A stretch of 64,000 nt of DNA from Enterocytospora artemiae. Lineage: Eukaryota; Microsporidia. The stretch covers positions 124,001 to 188,000 of the forward strand of contig JASNGC010000002.1 in the NCBI GenBank assembly GCA_038659295.1, read 5' to 3'. The translations under genes were made by a program, and so were the position numbers. The notes below the pieces were generated by a model that worked only from the letters and a program-made list of their open reading frames with translations, was not told the origin of the DNA and did not search any database. This document shows positions 55,057-63,896 of this stretch, piece after piece (positions within the stretch are counted from its first letter, which is position 1; the number at the start of each line of letters is the position of its first letter).

Positions 55057-55503
55057 CTAAATCCTGTTGGAAAGATATCTGGTGCTCAAATCATTTCCCT
55101 CCAACTCAATTTCCAGATATGTCCCAAATAATCCTCTCTGGGAATCCGGCACCCGTTCTTTAAGTCTCATAAACATGTCAGAAAAATATTCCCTGGCCAC
55201 CTCTGGATCCATCGCCCCATGAAAAGATGGCTTGCTTCCCTTGAATCTTCCCATCAATGTGATTTGGCTTAATAATAATACAGATTGGTTCAAGGAATTG
55301 GTATGGAAAACCTTTTCAGCTGAAGATAGCTTTAACTTTTCACTCAGAATATTTGTTATTTTGCTAATAAGCCACTCTTTTGACTCATCTGGTTCATCCC
55401 GCTCAATACCTACATATACAACTATTCCATTGGCAATTTGTGCAACAATCACACCATTATGCCTAACAATGGCTGAGCTAACATTTTGTATTACAACTCT
55501 CAT
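55057..55503 (-). CDS. DTD1: D-aminoacyl-tRNA deacylase-like protein, altered active site
   Basis: A 148-residue DTD-fold protein, the normal length. MRVVIQNVSSAIV opens as in DTD1 ('MKAVVQRVTRASV'). SQITL (79-83) stands for the conserved SQFTL, and KGSKPSFHGAM matches the KGxxPxFxxA loop. At the C-terminus the invariant Gly-cisPro 'GPVT' motif reads DLST in GNDLST (136-141). In DTD that motif excludes L-amino acids from the pocket. So it may have changed specificity or lost activity. The start is ATG 55503, after CATCCCTAGTTTT. Confidence 0.85.
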   Translation of the reverse strand: MRVVIQNVSSAIVRHNGVIVAQIANGIVVYVGIERDEPDESKEWLISKITNILSEKLKLSSAEKVFHTNSLNQSVLLLSQITLMGRFKGSKPSFHGAMDPEVAREYFSDMFMRLKERVPDSQRGLFGTYLEIELEGNDLSTRYLSNRI

Positions 55504-55694
55504 AAAACTAGGGATGCTATTCTGCAAAAAACATTTCCAACCATTAGTTCAAATCAACACTCCAATGATCTTATTGATCTGTCAAAGTGAATGTTCCTCT
55601 TGTTGTAATTATTGCCATTATCCGGGGACGCGTTCTATCTCCACTCTGCGATATTAAATCTCAAAAAATTTGTTGGCATTTTTATCCCCAAGCA

Positions 55695-56537
55695 ATGTTT
55701 AATAGAAAGCTGAAAGAACGGAATACCAAGCAGAGTCAGTCAAGCACAATATCCCGTCGGAAAGGTCACGAAGTAGATGAAAAGCTCAATAGAGAGCAAC
55801 TAGAGGGCTGCTTGGAAAATAATGACCGTATCCCCCATCATTTGAGAAGAAATGCCAAGAATATTTTGGAAAATATCATCTATAATATCACAGATGAGGT
55901 AAAGCTGGACTACACAAAAGTTGCAGTGACCACAAGCTTAGATCCCGGAAGTAACCTAAGGACATTCAGTAAGCATCTCAGTTTGGTATTAAATGGGGAG
56001 AATCTTATTAGATCAAAGATGACTAGGCAGGAAATTTCAGAATACTGTCGACTAAACAAAATAACCCATTTGATTCTGCTGAATGAGACTAAGGGAAATC
56101 CCAGTAGCATGGTTATCTGTAAATATCCATGTGGAAAGACCTATTACTTCAGTCTATTTAATTTAAAATTTGAAAGGAGACAGAAAAGCATGAAGAAGAG
56201 GCTTCATCTGATAGTTGACGGTATGGATTCTGAAATTGGAGAGGATCTGAAAAAATGTTTGTCGCTGATGTGCCCAGCAATACTCAATTCCAAGGAGTCT
56301 GGGAAATATGCTTCTACACAAGACGATGATAGAGTGGTAGCATTTATCAATAGACATGGGACAGTTGCATTTCGTCACTTTACCGTGGAGAGAAGGAAGC
56401 TGAAGAAGGATTGCTTTTTCGACCTGAAATTGTATAAGATTACAAATGGTACATTTGAAATGGAGGGAGATGTGGATTATGTTCTAAATGCATTTACCAA
56501 TAGCGTAAAAATGGATGTTCTAAAGAGGGATGCATAG
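55695..56537 (+). CDS. IMP4: Ribosome assembly factor IMP4 (Brix domain)
   Basis: A 280-residue Brix protein. A basic N-terminus with LRRNAKNILENIIY precedes VAVTTSLDPGSNLRTFSKHLSLVL (compare 'LVTTSRDPSSRLKMFAKELKLVF'). HLILLNETKGNPSSMVICKYPCGKTYYFSLFN matches the IMP4 core. VVAFINRHGTVAFRHFTV and LKLYKITNGTFE complete the domain. With Mpp10 and Imp3 it joins U3 snoRNP in 18S processing. The start is ATG 55695 after TTATCCCCAAGCA; the longer frame to 55587 is not needed. It diverges from the DTD-like gene. Confidence 0.89.
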   Translation: MFNRKLKERNTKQSQSSTISRRKGHEVDEKLNREQLEGCLENNDRIPHHLRRNAKNILENIIYNITDEVKLDYTKVAVTTSLDPGSNLRTFSKHLSLVLNGENLIRSKMTRQEISEYCRLNKITHLILLNETKGNPSSMVICKYPCGKTYYFSLFNLKFERRQKSMKKRLHLIVDGMDSEIGEDLKKCLSLMCPAILNSKESGKYASTQDDDRVVAFINRHGTVAFRHFTVERRKLKKDCFFDLKLYKITNGTFEMEGDVDYVLNAFTNSVKMDVLKRDA

Positions 56538-57021
56538 GCCCACCTGAAGTTAATATTATGCTTGAATTCTAAAGATAGACTGGAGCATTATTAAGTTGGT
56601 GGTATTATTATGTGGAAATCGCTGTCAAACTCCACTTAAAATAAATTAATTAACGTATTCTGTGAGTTGAACGAAATATATTAATCTAAGGCAGAGACAC
56701 GGAACTTGTTGGTTGGTTTTTCGTCTTTGTGCATTACAGATATAAAAGCCTAATGATGCCATTGATTTCTGGTGGTGATTTTTATTTAAATGTCCTCTAA
56801 CAAATTAGTAAATTAAGACTTGTGATGTAGTTGATACGTTAGATATGAACAGGCCAGTCAACCAGGTATGAAAAATATAAATCATACAGTAGCTAGCCAT
56901 ACAATGATTATAGTGTTGCAAGAAAACTTAATGTGCAACTCTTTCAACAAAATTAAGTCTCAACATCATTGGATCCTCCATTTGACATTATTTTATTGGG
57001 AATTTGGCCCCCTCTCCTACG
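56538..57021. other. Intergenic region
   Basis: About 480 bases. A short ATG frame at 56844 (MNRPVNQ) is followed by a GT and an AG 24 bases later, but no coding continues; I find no supported gene. A GGCCCCCTCTCC block precedes the next start. Confidence 0.45.
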
Positions 57022-57513
57022 ATGGCTGATATTTCGATTACCCGACAAATGGATCTATCTATTCAGAATAAAGAGTTTGAAAAGTTTATCGCATTCTATG
57101 GGCAACATTGTATTTTTAGTAAAGAGAGGAATGTCCAGATGGATACTGTTTACAAGACTACAGCACTTCTCTACTTTCTGTCGGAAAACCGAATGGATAA
57201 ATATTATTCAACTTTACAAACATGTAAGGATATAGAAAATTATTCCAGAGTGATTGAGGTATATAACTCCATGAAGATGTATGATATTAGAAGGCTTCAA
57301 GAAGTGTCTAAGTCTTTTAGAGAAACCAAAAGTTCCAAAGGAGCTGGTTCTCAGGAAAATCTGCTGGTGCTTATGAACCGAATTATTGAAAACACACAAA
57401 AGTTAATTAGTAAGATGTTCGAGGACAAGAAGGTGAATGGTGTGGTGAAGGACGGAGTTTTAAAACAGCATATAGTTGACTGTATATTTGTGATGAAAGA
57501 GCACAATAAATAA
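57022..57513 (+). CDS. RPN12-like 26S proteasome subunit, short form
   Basis: A 163-residue helical protein. NKEFEKFIAFYGQHCIFSK and TALLYFLSENRMDKYYSTLQ resemble the family's '...VESFERYISQLKPFY' and 'LNLLYLLSQNRIAEFHTELE'. NLLVLMNRIIENTQKLISKMFE and VLKQHIVDCIFVMKEH align with the late PCI helices. Yeast Rpn12 is 274 residues, so about 100 are missing, mainly from the winged-helix part. Presence of PRE5, RPN5 and RPN9 in the window makes the assignment plausible but not certain. Start ATG 57022 after TTTGGCCCCCTCTCC. Confidence 0.5.
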   Translation: MADISITRQMDLSIQNKEFEKFIAFYGQHCIFSKERNVQMDTVYKTTALLYFLSENRMDKYYSTLQTCKDIENYSRVIEVYNSMKMYDIRRLQEVSKSFRETKSSKGAGSQENLLVLMNRIIENTQKLISKMFEDKKVNGVVKDGVLKQHIVDCIFVMKEHNK

Positions 57514-57861
57514 ATCAAAATTGAAATAGCTTCAAAAAATACTATACCGGTTAGAGTATATTTCCAGTTATATTGTTGATAAAACTATCGTTCGTGGATA
57601 CGGTGTTTCATGTCCAAAATTGATAAAAGAGGATATTTTACCGTAAAAATCTTGGGGCACAGTGTACACAGTCCAATCTAGAGCTTTTTTGCAAGCAAAC
57701 ATTGACAAATATGTTCACAAATGTTTTAATATCCTGTTAGAATGTATATTGCACAAAAGTAGCCTCTGTGGGCATGAACTAGATGTGTGATTATGGACAT
57801 GCATTTTATGTCCTAATACCCAGAGGCCTTTAAGATACAAGAATATTTATACCCCAGTATT
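57514..57861. other. Intergenic region
   Basis: About 350 bases. A 23-codon ATG frame at about 57611 lacks support. Nothing else recognised. Confidence 0.45.
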
Positions 57862-58224
57862 ATGGATCAACTATCCAGTTTAAAAATAATTTTTGAGAAT
57901 GATTTTGTGGAGTCAAATGGAATCTTGACAATAACAAACGGTGGGCAAGTATATAAAGTCTTAATGGACAAAATGGAGGTAATTGAACCCCTCTTTGCGT
58001 ACCTTGATGTTTACGACTATATTTTGAAGTCTAAAGATCGTTCCAGGGAACTAGAGGAAGTGATAGAGGTCGTCGAGGATACGGAAAAAGATGCAGTAAG
58101 AATAACGGAGGAGGAATTTTTGGAATGGAAAACTAGTAGGAAAATGAGAAGTGTTACGGACAATGGAATGAGTGGAAAGGAAATATGGAATAATCTAAAA
58201 AATTCTAACGAGAGCGAGTTTTAA
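57862..58224 (+). CDS. Small acidic protein, possibly DRG-family regulatory protein fragment
   Basis: A 120-residue protein, start ATG after TACCCCAGTATT. A beta-like start (GILTITNGGQVYKVLMDKME) is followed by an acidic stretch, then RITEEEFLEWKTSRK and MSGKEIW. The last two recall the C-terminal tail of DFRP1/Tma46 and similar proteins ('VTEESFxxWK...SGrel'). No zinc fingers are present. The similarity is weak and is inference only. Confidence 0.5.
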   Translation: MDQLSSLKIIFENDFVESNGILTITNGGQVYKVLMDKMEVIEPLFAYLDVYDYILKSKDRSRELEEVIEVVEDTEKDAVRITEEEFLEWKTSRKMRSVTDNGMSGKEIWNNLKNSNESEF

Positions 58225-58332
58225 TAAATGAGAGTTTTCTGTCTTTTCTAAGGGCATTTTTGAACGAAGAATCTACAAATGATTGGAGTGCAAATGCCTT
58301 AAAGAAATATCTACACACCATAAGTCTTCCAT

Positions 58333-59040
58333 TTATTTGGTGTTGATATAACATTCCAATGGAATATGCCTGGTTGGCCTAGAAAATATATTTCTGTAGT
58401 TTCTAATCTGTTTAGCGTTGTGTATTTGACAAGTTATGGAAACCATCATCAATAGAAGTATCCAGGCCATTTGGATTAGTATAAATTCATTCATTTGAAT
58501 GTTCCTATTGGTAAACTCTTTTAGAAAATCAGTTGTAATGATGTCTTCAAAGGTTATGATTACCGATTTGAATAGAATTAGAAATCCAGCAGAGGAGACA
58601 AATGCAAATATTCCAGAAACTATTAGAATGGACACCATTTTCAGACTAAAGTACAATATCAGTAGAGGAATCACTACAGTAAGTGAGAATAGTAAATAAA
58701 ACTCGATATTAGTACAGTTCTTGTTGTCACAATATGTTTGAATAAGTACTCCATAGAATTTCCCACAAATATAAAGCCCATAAGAAATCACGAAAATGTC
58801 AATAGCCTTCAAGATTATTATGCCCTGCAGCAACGAAATGGCAAATAAGCCGAAGGGATCATTGATAAGCTGGAATGTCAATGCTAGAGTTGATTTTGTA
58901 TATTTGTCATCACAAAAGAAATGGTCTCTCAAATAGATACTTTTGTAACTATTATTGTATGGATCACTGTTGTTGAACAATAGATTGGTATTATATGAGT
59001 CATCTACTTTTATAGTGCCATTGGTGATATTCCCCTCCAT
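58333..59040 (-). CDS. Hypothetical multi-spanning membrane protein, 235 aa
   Basis: A polar N-terminal 45 residues with several NxS/T sites (NITNGT, NNSDPYNNS) precede about five hydrophobic helices (for example LFAISLLQGIIILKAIDIFVI, FYLLFSLTVVIPLLILYF, MVSILIVSGIFAFVSSAGFLILF, LIQMAWILLLMMVSI). No family signature. No upstream C-block is seen. Confidence 0.6.
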   Translation of the reverse strand: MEGNITNGTIKVDDSYNTNLLFNNSDPYNNSYKSIYLRDHFFCDDKYTKSTLALTFQLINDPFGLFAISLLQGIIILKAIDIFVISYGLYICGKFYGVLIQTYCDNKNCTNIEFYLLFSLTVVIPLLILYFSLKMVSILIVSGIFAFVSSAGFLILFKSVIITFEDIITTDFLKEFTNRNIQMNEFILIQMAWILLLMMVSITCQIHNAKQIRNYRNIFSRPTRHIPLECYINTK

Positions 59041-59520
59041 GTGCCTTTTTTAATCCAAATAGTTCAAGTACAGGACTATTATTCCAAAATAGAAATACTT
59101 TTTTCTCAGGCCGTACATGAACATGGTAGAACACACCTAGGGCGATTAGCCTGTTTAGTTCCACACATCCGTCAAATAACACAATTTCGTCTGTGGGAAA
59201 ATAAGCAAAAAACCTGACAAATATTTGGTAGAACTGTTTACTGTATGTTGAATATTATGTATCCAATATCTGTTGATACACAGATTTTTCGGGGATATTT
59301 GATCAAATTCTTTAATATGAATATTTTGTTTGCAGACCAAAGCTAATGCATCTACATGATATATTCCATAATAAAACGCTAGAATTTCAACAAACAGTCT
59401 ACAATTGATAAATCATTCCATAAATAAATATCCAGAACAAAGTGAAGAAATTGACGGTTCAAAAGACATTTGCAACAAGAAATACATATGGATACAAGAA
59501 TTAATCATATGTCTGTTTAT
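59041..59520. other. Intergenic region
   Basis: About 480 bases. Two minus-strand frames of about 60 codons (59182-59000 and 59340-59155) look protein-like in places but lack start context and homology. Confidence 0.4.
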
Positions 59521-61104
59521 TTATGCAGGTGGATAGAATGCGCTAAACAGCACCGTATAAACAACGCAATAATTTATGAAAAGATAGACAAGAAGCCTGG
59601 TGAATTTGCTGCTCCAATTTTTCAAAATAAATTCACCTGCAGATAAATATATAATGGGGTTGTAAGAGATAAAGCGCATGCACATATTCCAATGGATAAA
59701 GAAAACAACTGTGAATAACTTAAAAGAAAGCATGAGTATCAGGGAATTGATATGGATGGTGATGCTCCTATTATAGCTAGCATATGTATTATTGTTTACA
59801 TTTGTGGTATTATTGCTGCCCAGTATATTGGCAATAGTGTCCTTGTTGTTGAGAACAAACTTGCATATTGAATGTATACCAAACAACACAAAAGGTATTC
59901 CTGCCAGAAAATTTGGAATTTGTTTAATCTGATAGAAGTACATAAATCCATGCTCCCAGTATTGTTTTTGCACATATGAATAAGGAATGAATATTGAGAA
60001 GCTACAATTCCTTCTACAAATCAGTAATAAAGAATATAACTGGAATAAGGCCAATGGTAAAATTGTAACAGCCAGATAGAGAGAATATCTGAGGGCTATG
60101 CCTATGCGATTACCTGCCGGTAAATTCTCCCCAAATATATTTTTGGCCATTATTGGTAGGAGTAGGAAAATGGATAGGATAGAGTTACTTCTGCATAATG
60201 CAGATATCCCAAGTACCACACTTGATTTAAACAGATTACCAATCATTAAATTGTATAGAGCCATCAAAAACATCATGCAGAAGAGAGATTCCGTATAGAA
60301 GCTGGAAAAAATAATCGATGCTGGATTGAGAATGAAGCAGAATGTAATCAACTCTGGTAGACAGAGATGGTTTGGGACATTAGTATAGAATAGGAATTGT
60401 TTAATAGGTGTTGATTTACAGGGATCCTGATCTGTATTTGTACTACTACTCCCAATAGTACGGCCACTGTTTTTACAATGAATGGTATCAGAGTTGCGAG
60501 TGCTCAGATCTCTTCCCTCATATATAACTTTACTTATTTTGTACAATAATAAGGAAGATATTATAAAGCATACATTGCTTAGAATGACACCTATTGTTAG
60601 GTATGAGAAAGAAGGAATAAGATTCCATTTTGCTACTATTGATGTGATAGAATATACTACTCGAACTATAAGTGGAAGTAAGGGGAAGAATGGCAGACTA
60701 TGCTCATGAGTGTATCCATTCATGGATATATCTAATAAGTGAGTGGTATCCCAACAAAGAAGATGATCGAAAATGGAGTTGGATGGGCTCTTGAAACCTT
60801 TGTCCCTAGCAATATTATTTGATATACCACCAGATAATTTTGTATTTTGAGCATTGTATTGAGATACATTATTACCCATAGAAGTGCTTTGATCTGTAGG
60901 TTCTTCTGTATTGGTTATACTTCCTACTGTCCTATGCCATGCACTATTTTCTTGAAATGTTTTTCTGTCTGTTATAAACAGGGATGTGCTCAGGTCAAAA
61001 CGAGGAAACAGAGCTGACGAAAGAAATGAAATGGACAGTACAAGCACTCTGGAAAGAAGTGCGAAATAAGCAACCCTGGAAAGTTTATTTTGAAATAGAA
61101 GCAT
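59521..61104 (-). CDS. GPI18: GPI mannosyltransferase 2 (PIG-V/GPI18)
   Basis: A 527-residue ER membrane protein with about eight to ten helices. Family motifs: CWDTTHLLDISMNGYTHEHSLPFFPLLP ('RWDSVYFLxIAxxGYxYExxxAFFP'), NPASIIFSSFYTESLF ('NPASIFMTAxYSESLF') and YFYQIKQIPNFLAGIPF ('YYxxKxIPNFLLAAP'). PIG-V adds the second mannose to GPI precursors. Asp in the WDTTH motif is the likely catalytic residue. The start is M9 at 61104, directly after TTAGCCCTTGTTCAT; an upstream ATG at 61128 precedes the motif. Implies surface GPI-anchored proteins. Confidence 0.9.
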   Translation of the reverse strand: MLLFQNKLSRVAYFALLSRVLVLSISFLSSALFPRFDLSTSLFITDRKTFQENSAWHRTVGSITNTEEPTDQSTSMGNNVSQYNAQNTKLSGGISNNIARDKGFKSPSNSIFDHLLCWDTTHLLDISMNGYTHEHSLPFFPLLPLIVRVVYSITSIVAKWNLIPSFSYLTIGVILSNVCFIISSLLLYKISKVIYEGRDLSTRNSDTIHCKNSGRTIGSSSTNTDQDPCKSTPIKQFLFYTNVPNHLCLPELITFCFILNPASIIFSSFYTESLFCMMFLMALYNLMIGNLFKSSVVLGISALCRSNSILSIFLLLPIMAKNIFGENLPAGNRIGIALRYSLYLAVTILPLALFQLYSLLLICRRNCSFSIFIPYSYVQKQYWEHGFMYFYQIKQIPNFLAGIPFVLFGIHSICKFVLNNKDTIANILGSNNTTNVNNNTYASYNRSITIHINSLILMLSFKLFTVVFFIHWNMCMRFISYNPIIYLSAGEFILKNWSSKFTRLLVYLFINYCVVYTVLFSAFYPPA

Positions 61105-61528
61105 ATGAACAAGGGCTAAAAAGCACATATAAATAATAAAGAAAAATAACCTATCATTGGTAGTGCATAAAATACATCAATTGGGTATAATATTGAGAAT
61201 CCATAATCTACCATCTGGATGTAAAAGTAGATACTCCAAATCCTCCTCAACCTACCACAATGTCTACATTGTGTTTTATTGAAAAATTATCTTTTATGAC
61301 GTATTAAAAAATTCAATGGCTAATATCAAGACTGATTTCGTGGACTGATTAATGGTCTTCATGTTGAAATCACAACATGTGTTGCCAAAACCATCTATAC
61401 TTAGAAGCAATAAACTATACGTGAAATACCAATTCATAAACTCAAAAAATTGGCTTTTCTCAATATCGTTAGTATATTTCTTTCTCCTCTTTCTCCTTGT
61501 TACAAAAAATTGTTTCGAACCCTCCTTA
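61105..61528. other. Intergenic region between divergent GPI18 and CZIB genes
   Basis: About 420 bases. It holds a short perfect hairpin (CACAATGT-CT-ACATTGTG, about 61258-61275). The in-frame leader of the CZIB gene from 61352 is hydrophobic but lacks a C-block next to its ATG. Confidence 0.5.
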
Positions 61529-62044
61529 ATGAAATTTCAAGTGGCCATAAGAGGACAGTTCGAAAATGTCAAGGGATTAAGAATCGCACAGAAGTATGCT
61601 ATTAGGATCAAGTGTGGCACATGTCTGAAGGAGCACCCCAATCATATTATGATTTCTGAGGATATTATCAAGGAAATCAAAATTAAGGAAGTCCACAAGA
61701 TAGAAAAGCACAACATAGAGGTAGAATGCAGGTTCTGTAAGGCAAAGATGTTGATTGATGTATATGAGCCCGATGACTTTGCTGAGGTGGTCAATGCCGA
61801 TATTTGTAAGGATGATGAGATACTGAGATATCATCCCTTGCGAGGTGATGAATGTGTAATTTCAGAGATCAAATCTGATAGTGCATTTGTCTACGATGTG
61901 AATGAGCTGATCCTGGATGTTGTCTCAACAGGCAATGAGCTGTATCAGAATTGTGAATTTGATAAGAGAGTTTTGGTTGAAACTAGAAGAGGTGAAATCA
62001 TTAGTATTCAGGATTTTAAAATAACAGTTGAGCAATTGAAATAA
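61529..62044 (+). CDS. CXXC zinc-binding protein CZIB (DUF866)
   Basis: A 171-residue protein. MKFQVAIRGQFENVKGLRI opens as in C1orf123/CZIB ('ALQLKATLENVTNLRP'). Two CxxC pairs (Cys29/Cys32 in KCGTC; Cys67/Cys70 in CRFC) form the zinc site. The C-terminal half has the typical ECRG-like and bipartite beta structure. Role is unknown in any organism; the domain is compared with zinc chaperone-like folds. Start ATG 61529 after CGAACCCTCCTTA. The stop lies in GAAATAAATG. Confidence 0.86.
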   Translation: MKFQVAIRGQFENVKGLRIAQKYAIRIKCGTCLKEHPNHIMISEDIIKEIKIKEVHKIEKHNIEVECRFCKAKMLIDVYEPDDFAEVVNADICKDDEILRYHPLRGDECVISEIKSDSAFVYDVNELILDVVSTGNELYQNCEFDKRVLVETRRGEIISIQDFKITVEQLK

Positions 62045-62395
62045 ATGTTGAGTTTAGAAGTTTTTATTGGGATTGTTGTTTTAGTGTGCAAGGTATAAAT
62101 ATTCCTGAGTCTTTATCTTAATAGATCAACATCTGGCTGATATTTTTGCATTGACTACTGCCAGTTGAGAATCATAAACAAACGGCACTATGAGATGTAA
62201 GAGTCTCATGCTAATGGATGCTGGAAAGACTAGTGTTGCAGTCCATTGAACTCAGACTCAAGAACCTTAATTATGAGTGCGGCTGTTTGGATAACATCCT
62301 CCACAGAATTTATCGAGAGGTTTCTCTTTCTTAAAATAGATTCACTAATGTGCTTCAGAGTAGCCGTTTAAATTTTATTTTTAAAATATTGACCC
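62045..62395. other. Intergenic region
   Basis: About 350 bases without a supported frame or a recognised RNA. PP2A start context TATTGACCC at the end. Confidence 0.45.
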
Positions 62396-63301
62396 ATGAT
62401 AGACAGAATTTTAGAAAATGTTTTGAAGTGTAATCCGCCGTCAGAGTCGGAGATAGAGACTATTTGCCAGCTTGCTACGGATATCTTTATGAAAGAGGAG
62501 AATGTGATAAGTGTGCCGAGTCCAATCACAATATGCGGAGATATTCACGGACAGTTCTATGATTTATTGGAGTTGCTTAAGATAGGAGGGATGCCCCCGT
62601 TAACTAACTACCTGTTCATGGGAGATTATGTTGATAGGGGATATCATTCTGTTGAAACATTAACTCTACTAATCTGCTTAAAAATCAAATATCCAGACCG
62701 AATTTGGCTTCTCAGGGGAAATCATGAATGTAGACAAATCACACAAGTATACGGATTCTACGACGAATGTTTAAGAAAATACGGCTCAACACAGGTTTGG
62801 AGATATTTCACCGATATGTTTGATTATATCCCGCTTTCTGCAGTGGTGAACAATGATACCTTTTGCTGCCACGGAGGACTGAGCCCGGCAATGGAAACAT
62901 TGGACCAACTGAGATCCCTGGATAGAAAGGTGGAGATACCACACGAAGGAGTAATGTGTGACATTCTGTGGAGTGATCCAGATGAGAAATTAGGTTGGGG
63001 ACAGTCGCCCCGAGGGGCTGGCTATACATTTGGTAAAGACATTACAACAAGGTTTAACGAACGAAATAAGCTTAAGTTGATCTGTAGGGCCCACCAATTG
63101 GTCAATGACGGTTACAGCTGGAATCACCCTGACACCTGCGTAACTATTTTCAGCGCTCCAAACTATTGCTACCGTTGTGGAAATGTAGCTGGATTGATGG
63201 AGATGGATGACTATGGAAACTATGAGTTCACCCAATTTGACCCATCACCTACAAAAGTCGAAGATTTTGCGGCATCCAAGATCCCTGATTACTTTTTGTA
63301 A
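62396..63301 (+). CDS. PPH21: Serine/threonine protein phosphatase, PP2A catalytic subunit
   Basis: A 301-residue phosphatase. Metal and catalytic motifs: [24 protein letters not shown] and RAHQLV, all intact. [31 protein letters not shown] and [21 protein letters not shown] fit PP2A rather than PP4 or PP6. The C-terminus ends IPDYFL, retaining the tail Leu that is carboxymethylated and the YFL that binds B subunits. The start ATG follows TTGACCC. Other PPPs ending YFL (PP4) cannot be fully excluded. Confidence 0.93.
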   Translation: MIDRILENVLKCNPPSESEIETICQLATDIFMKEENVISVPSPITICGDIHGQFYDLLELLKIGGMPPLTNYLFMGDYVDRGYHSVETLTLLICLKIKYPDRIWLLRGNHECRQITQVYGFYDECLRKYGSTQVWRYFTDMFDYIPLSAVVNNDTFCCHGGLSPAMETLDQLRSLDRKVEIPHEGVMCDILWSDPDEKLGWGQSPRGAGYTFGKDITTRFNERNKLKLICRAHQLVNDGYSWNHPDTCVTIFSAPNYCYRCGNVAGLMEMDDYGNYEFTQFDPSPTKVEDFAASKIPDYFL

Positions 63302-63896
63302 CATTAAATTGATTTCAAATATAACTTTTCTCAGAATCAGCAGTTGTCTCTCTGCCATGCTTATGTTATAACACGGTATAATGGTATTTCGGTTGATCAA
63401 CCTTTTAAAAGTATTAACAAATATGTTTTGTCTAGTATTTGCGCAAAGTTGTTTTTAGCATAGTAGTTTTTGAATAAACACCTGAGGTTGTTCTATTGAA
63501 ATAGTATAATATAAATTTAATCCAAGGATCCATTTATTTATTTTGAATAAGCAAAGAGACTGAGGATGAGAATACAAAGGACTTTACATATCCTAATAAC
63601 AAACACCTCTTTTTGGAATCTATAATGTAAAAGCCGTATTATCTAGCCAACACGATGGAACTTATGAAGATATCACAGATTGTAGTTAGTAAGGGCTAGG
63701 TATTATGAAAATTTTCGATATGCTTTGATAGTGGAATTAGGAAGCACTTGAATAAGGTTGATTAAAAAATTGTGGTGTATTTCATTCATCTTCGAATCGT
63801 ATGCTTGTCTTCTATACAGTGGAGTTCTTAGATGGTTTTACTTTGGGTTATTACCATTTTTGGGTGTTGTTTTGCTTTGCTTTTCTGACCCATAGG
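63302..63896. other. Intergenic region
   Basis: About 595 bases. TTTTTCTGACCCATAGG precedes the next start. Nothing else recognised. Confidence 0.45.

Noticed and set aside
56844..56890. Mini-exon MNRPVNQ followed by GTATG...CATACAG as an intron
   Set aside because: Sequence after the AG has stops in the continuing frame and no coding similarity; the GTATG/CATAC pair is just a small inverted repeat.
61258..61275. Hairpin CACAATGT-CT-ACATTGTG as a terminator
   Set aside because: Lies between two divergent starts, not behind a gene, and eukaryotic Pol II does not use such hairpins.
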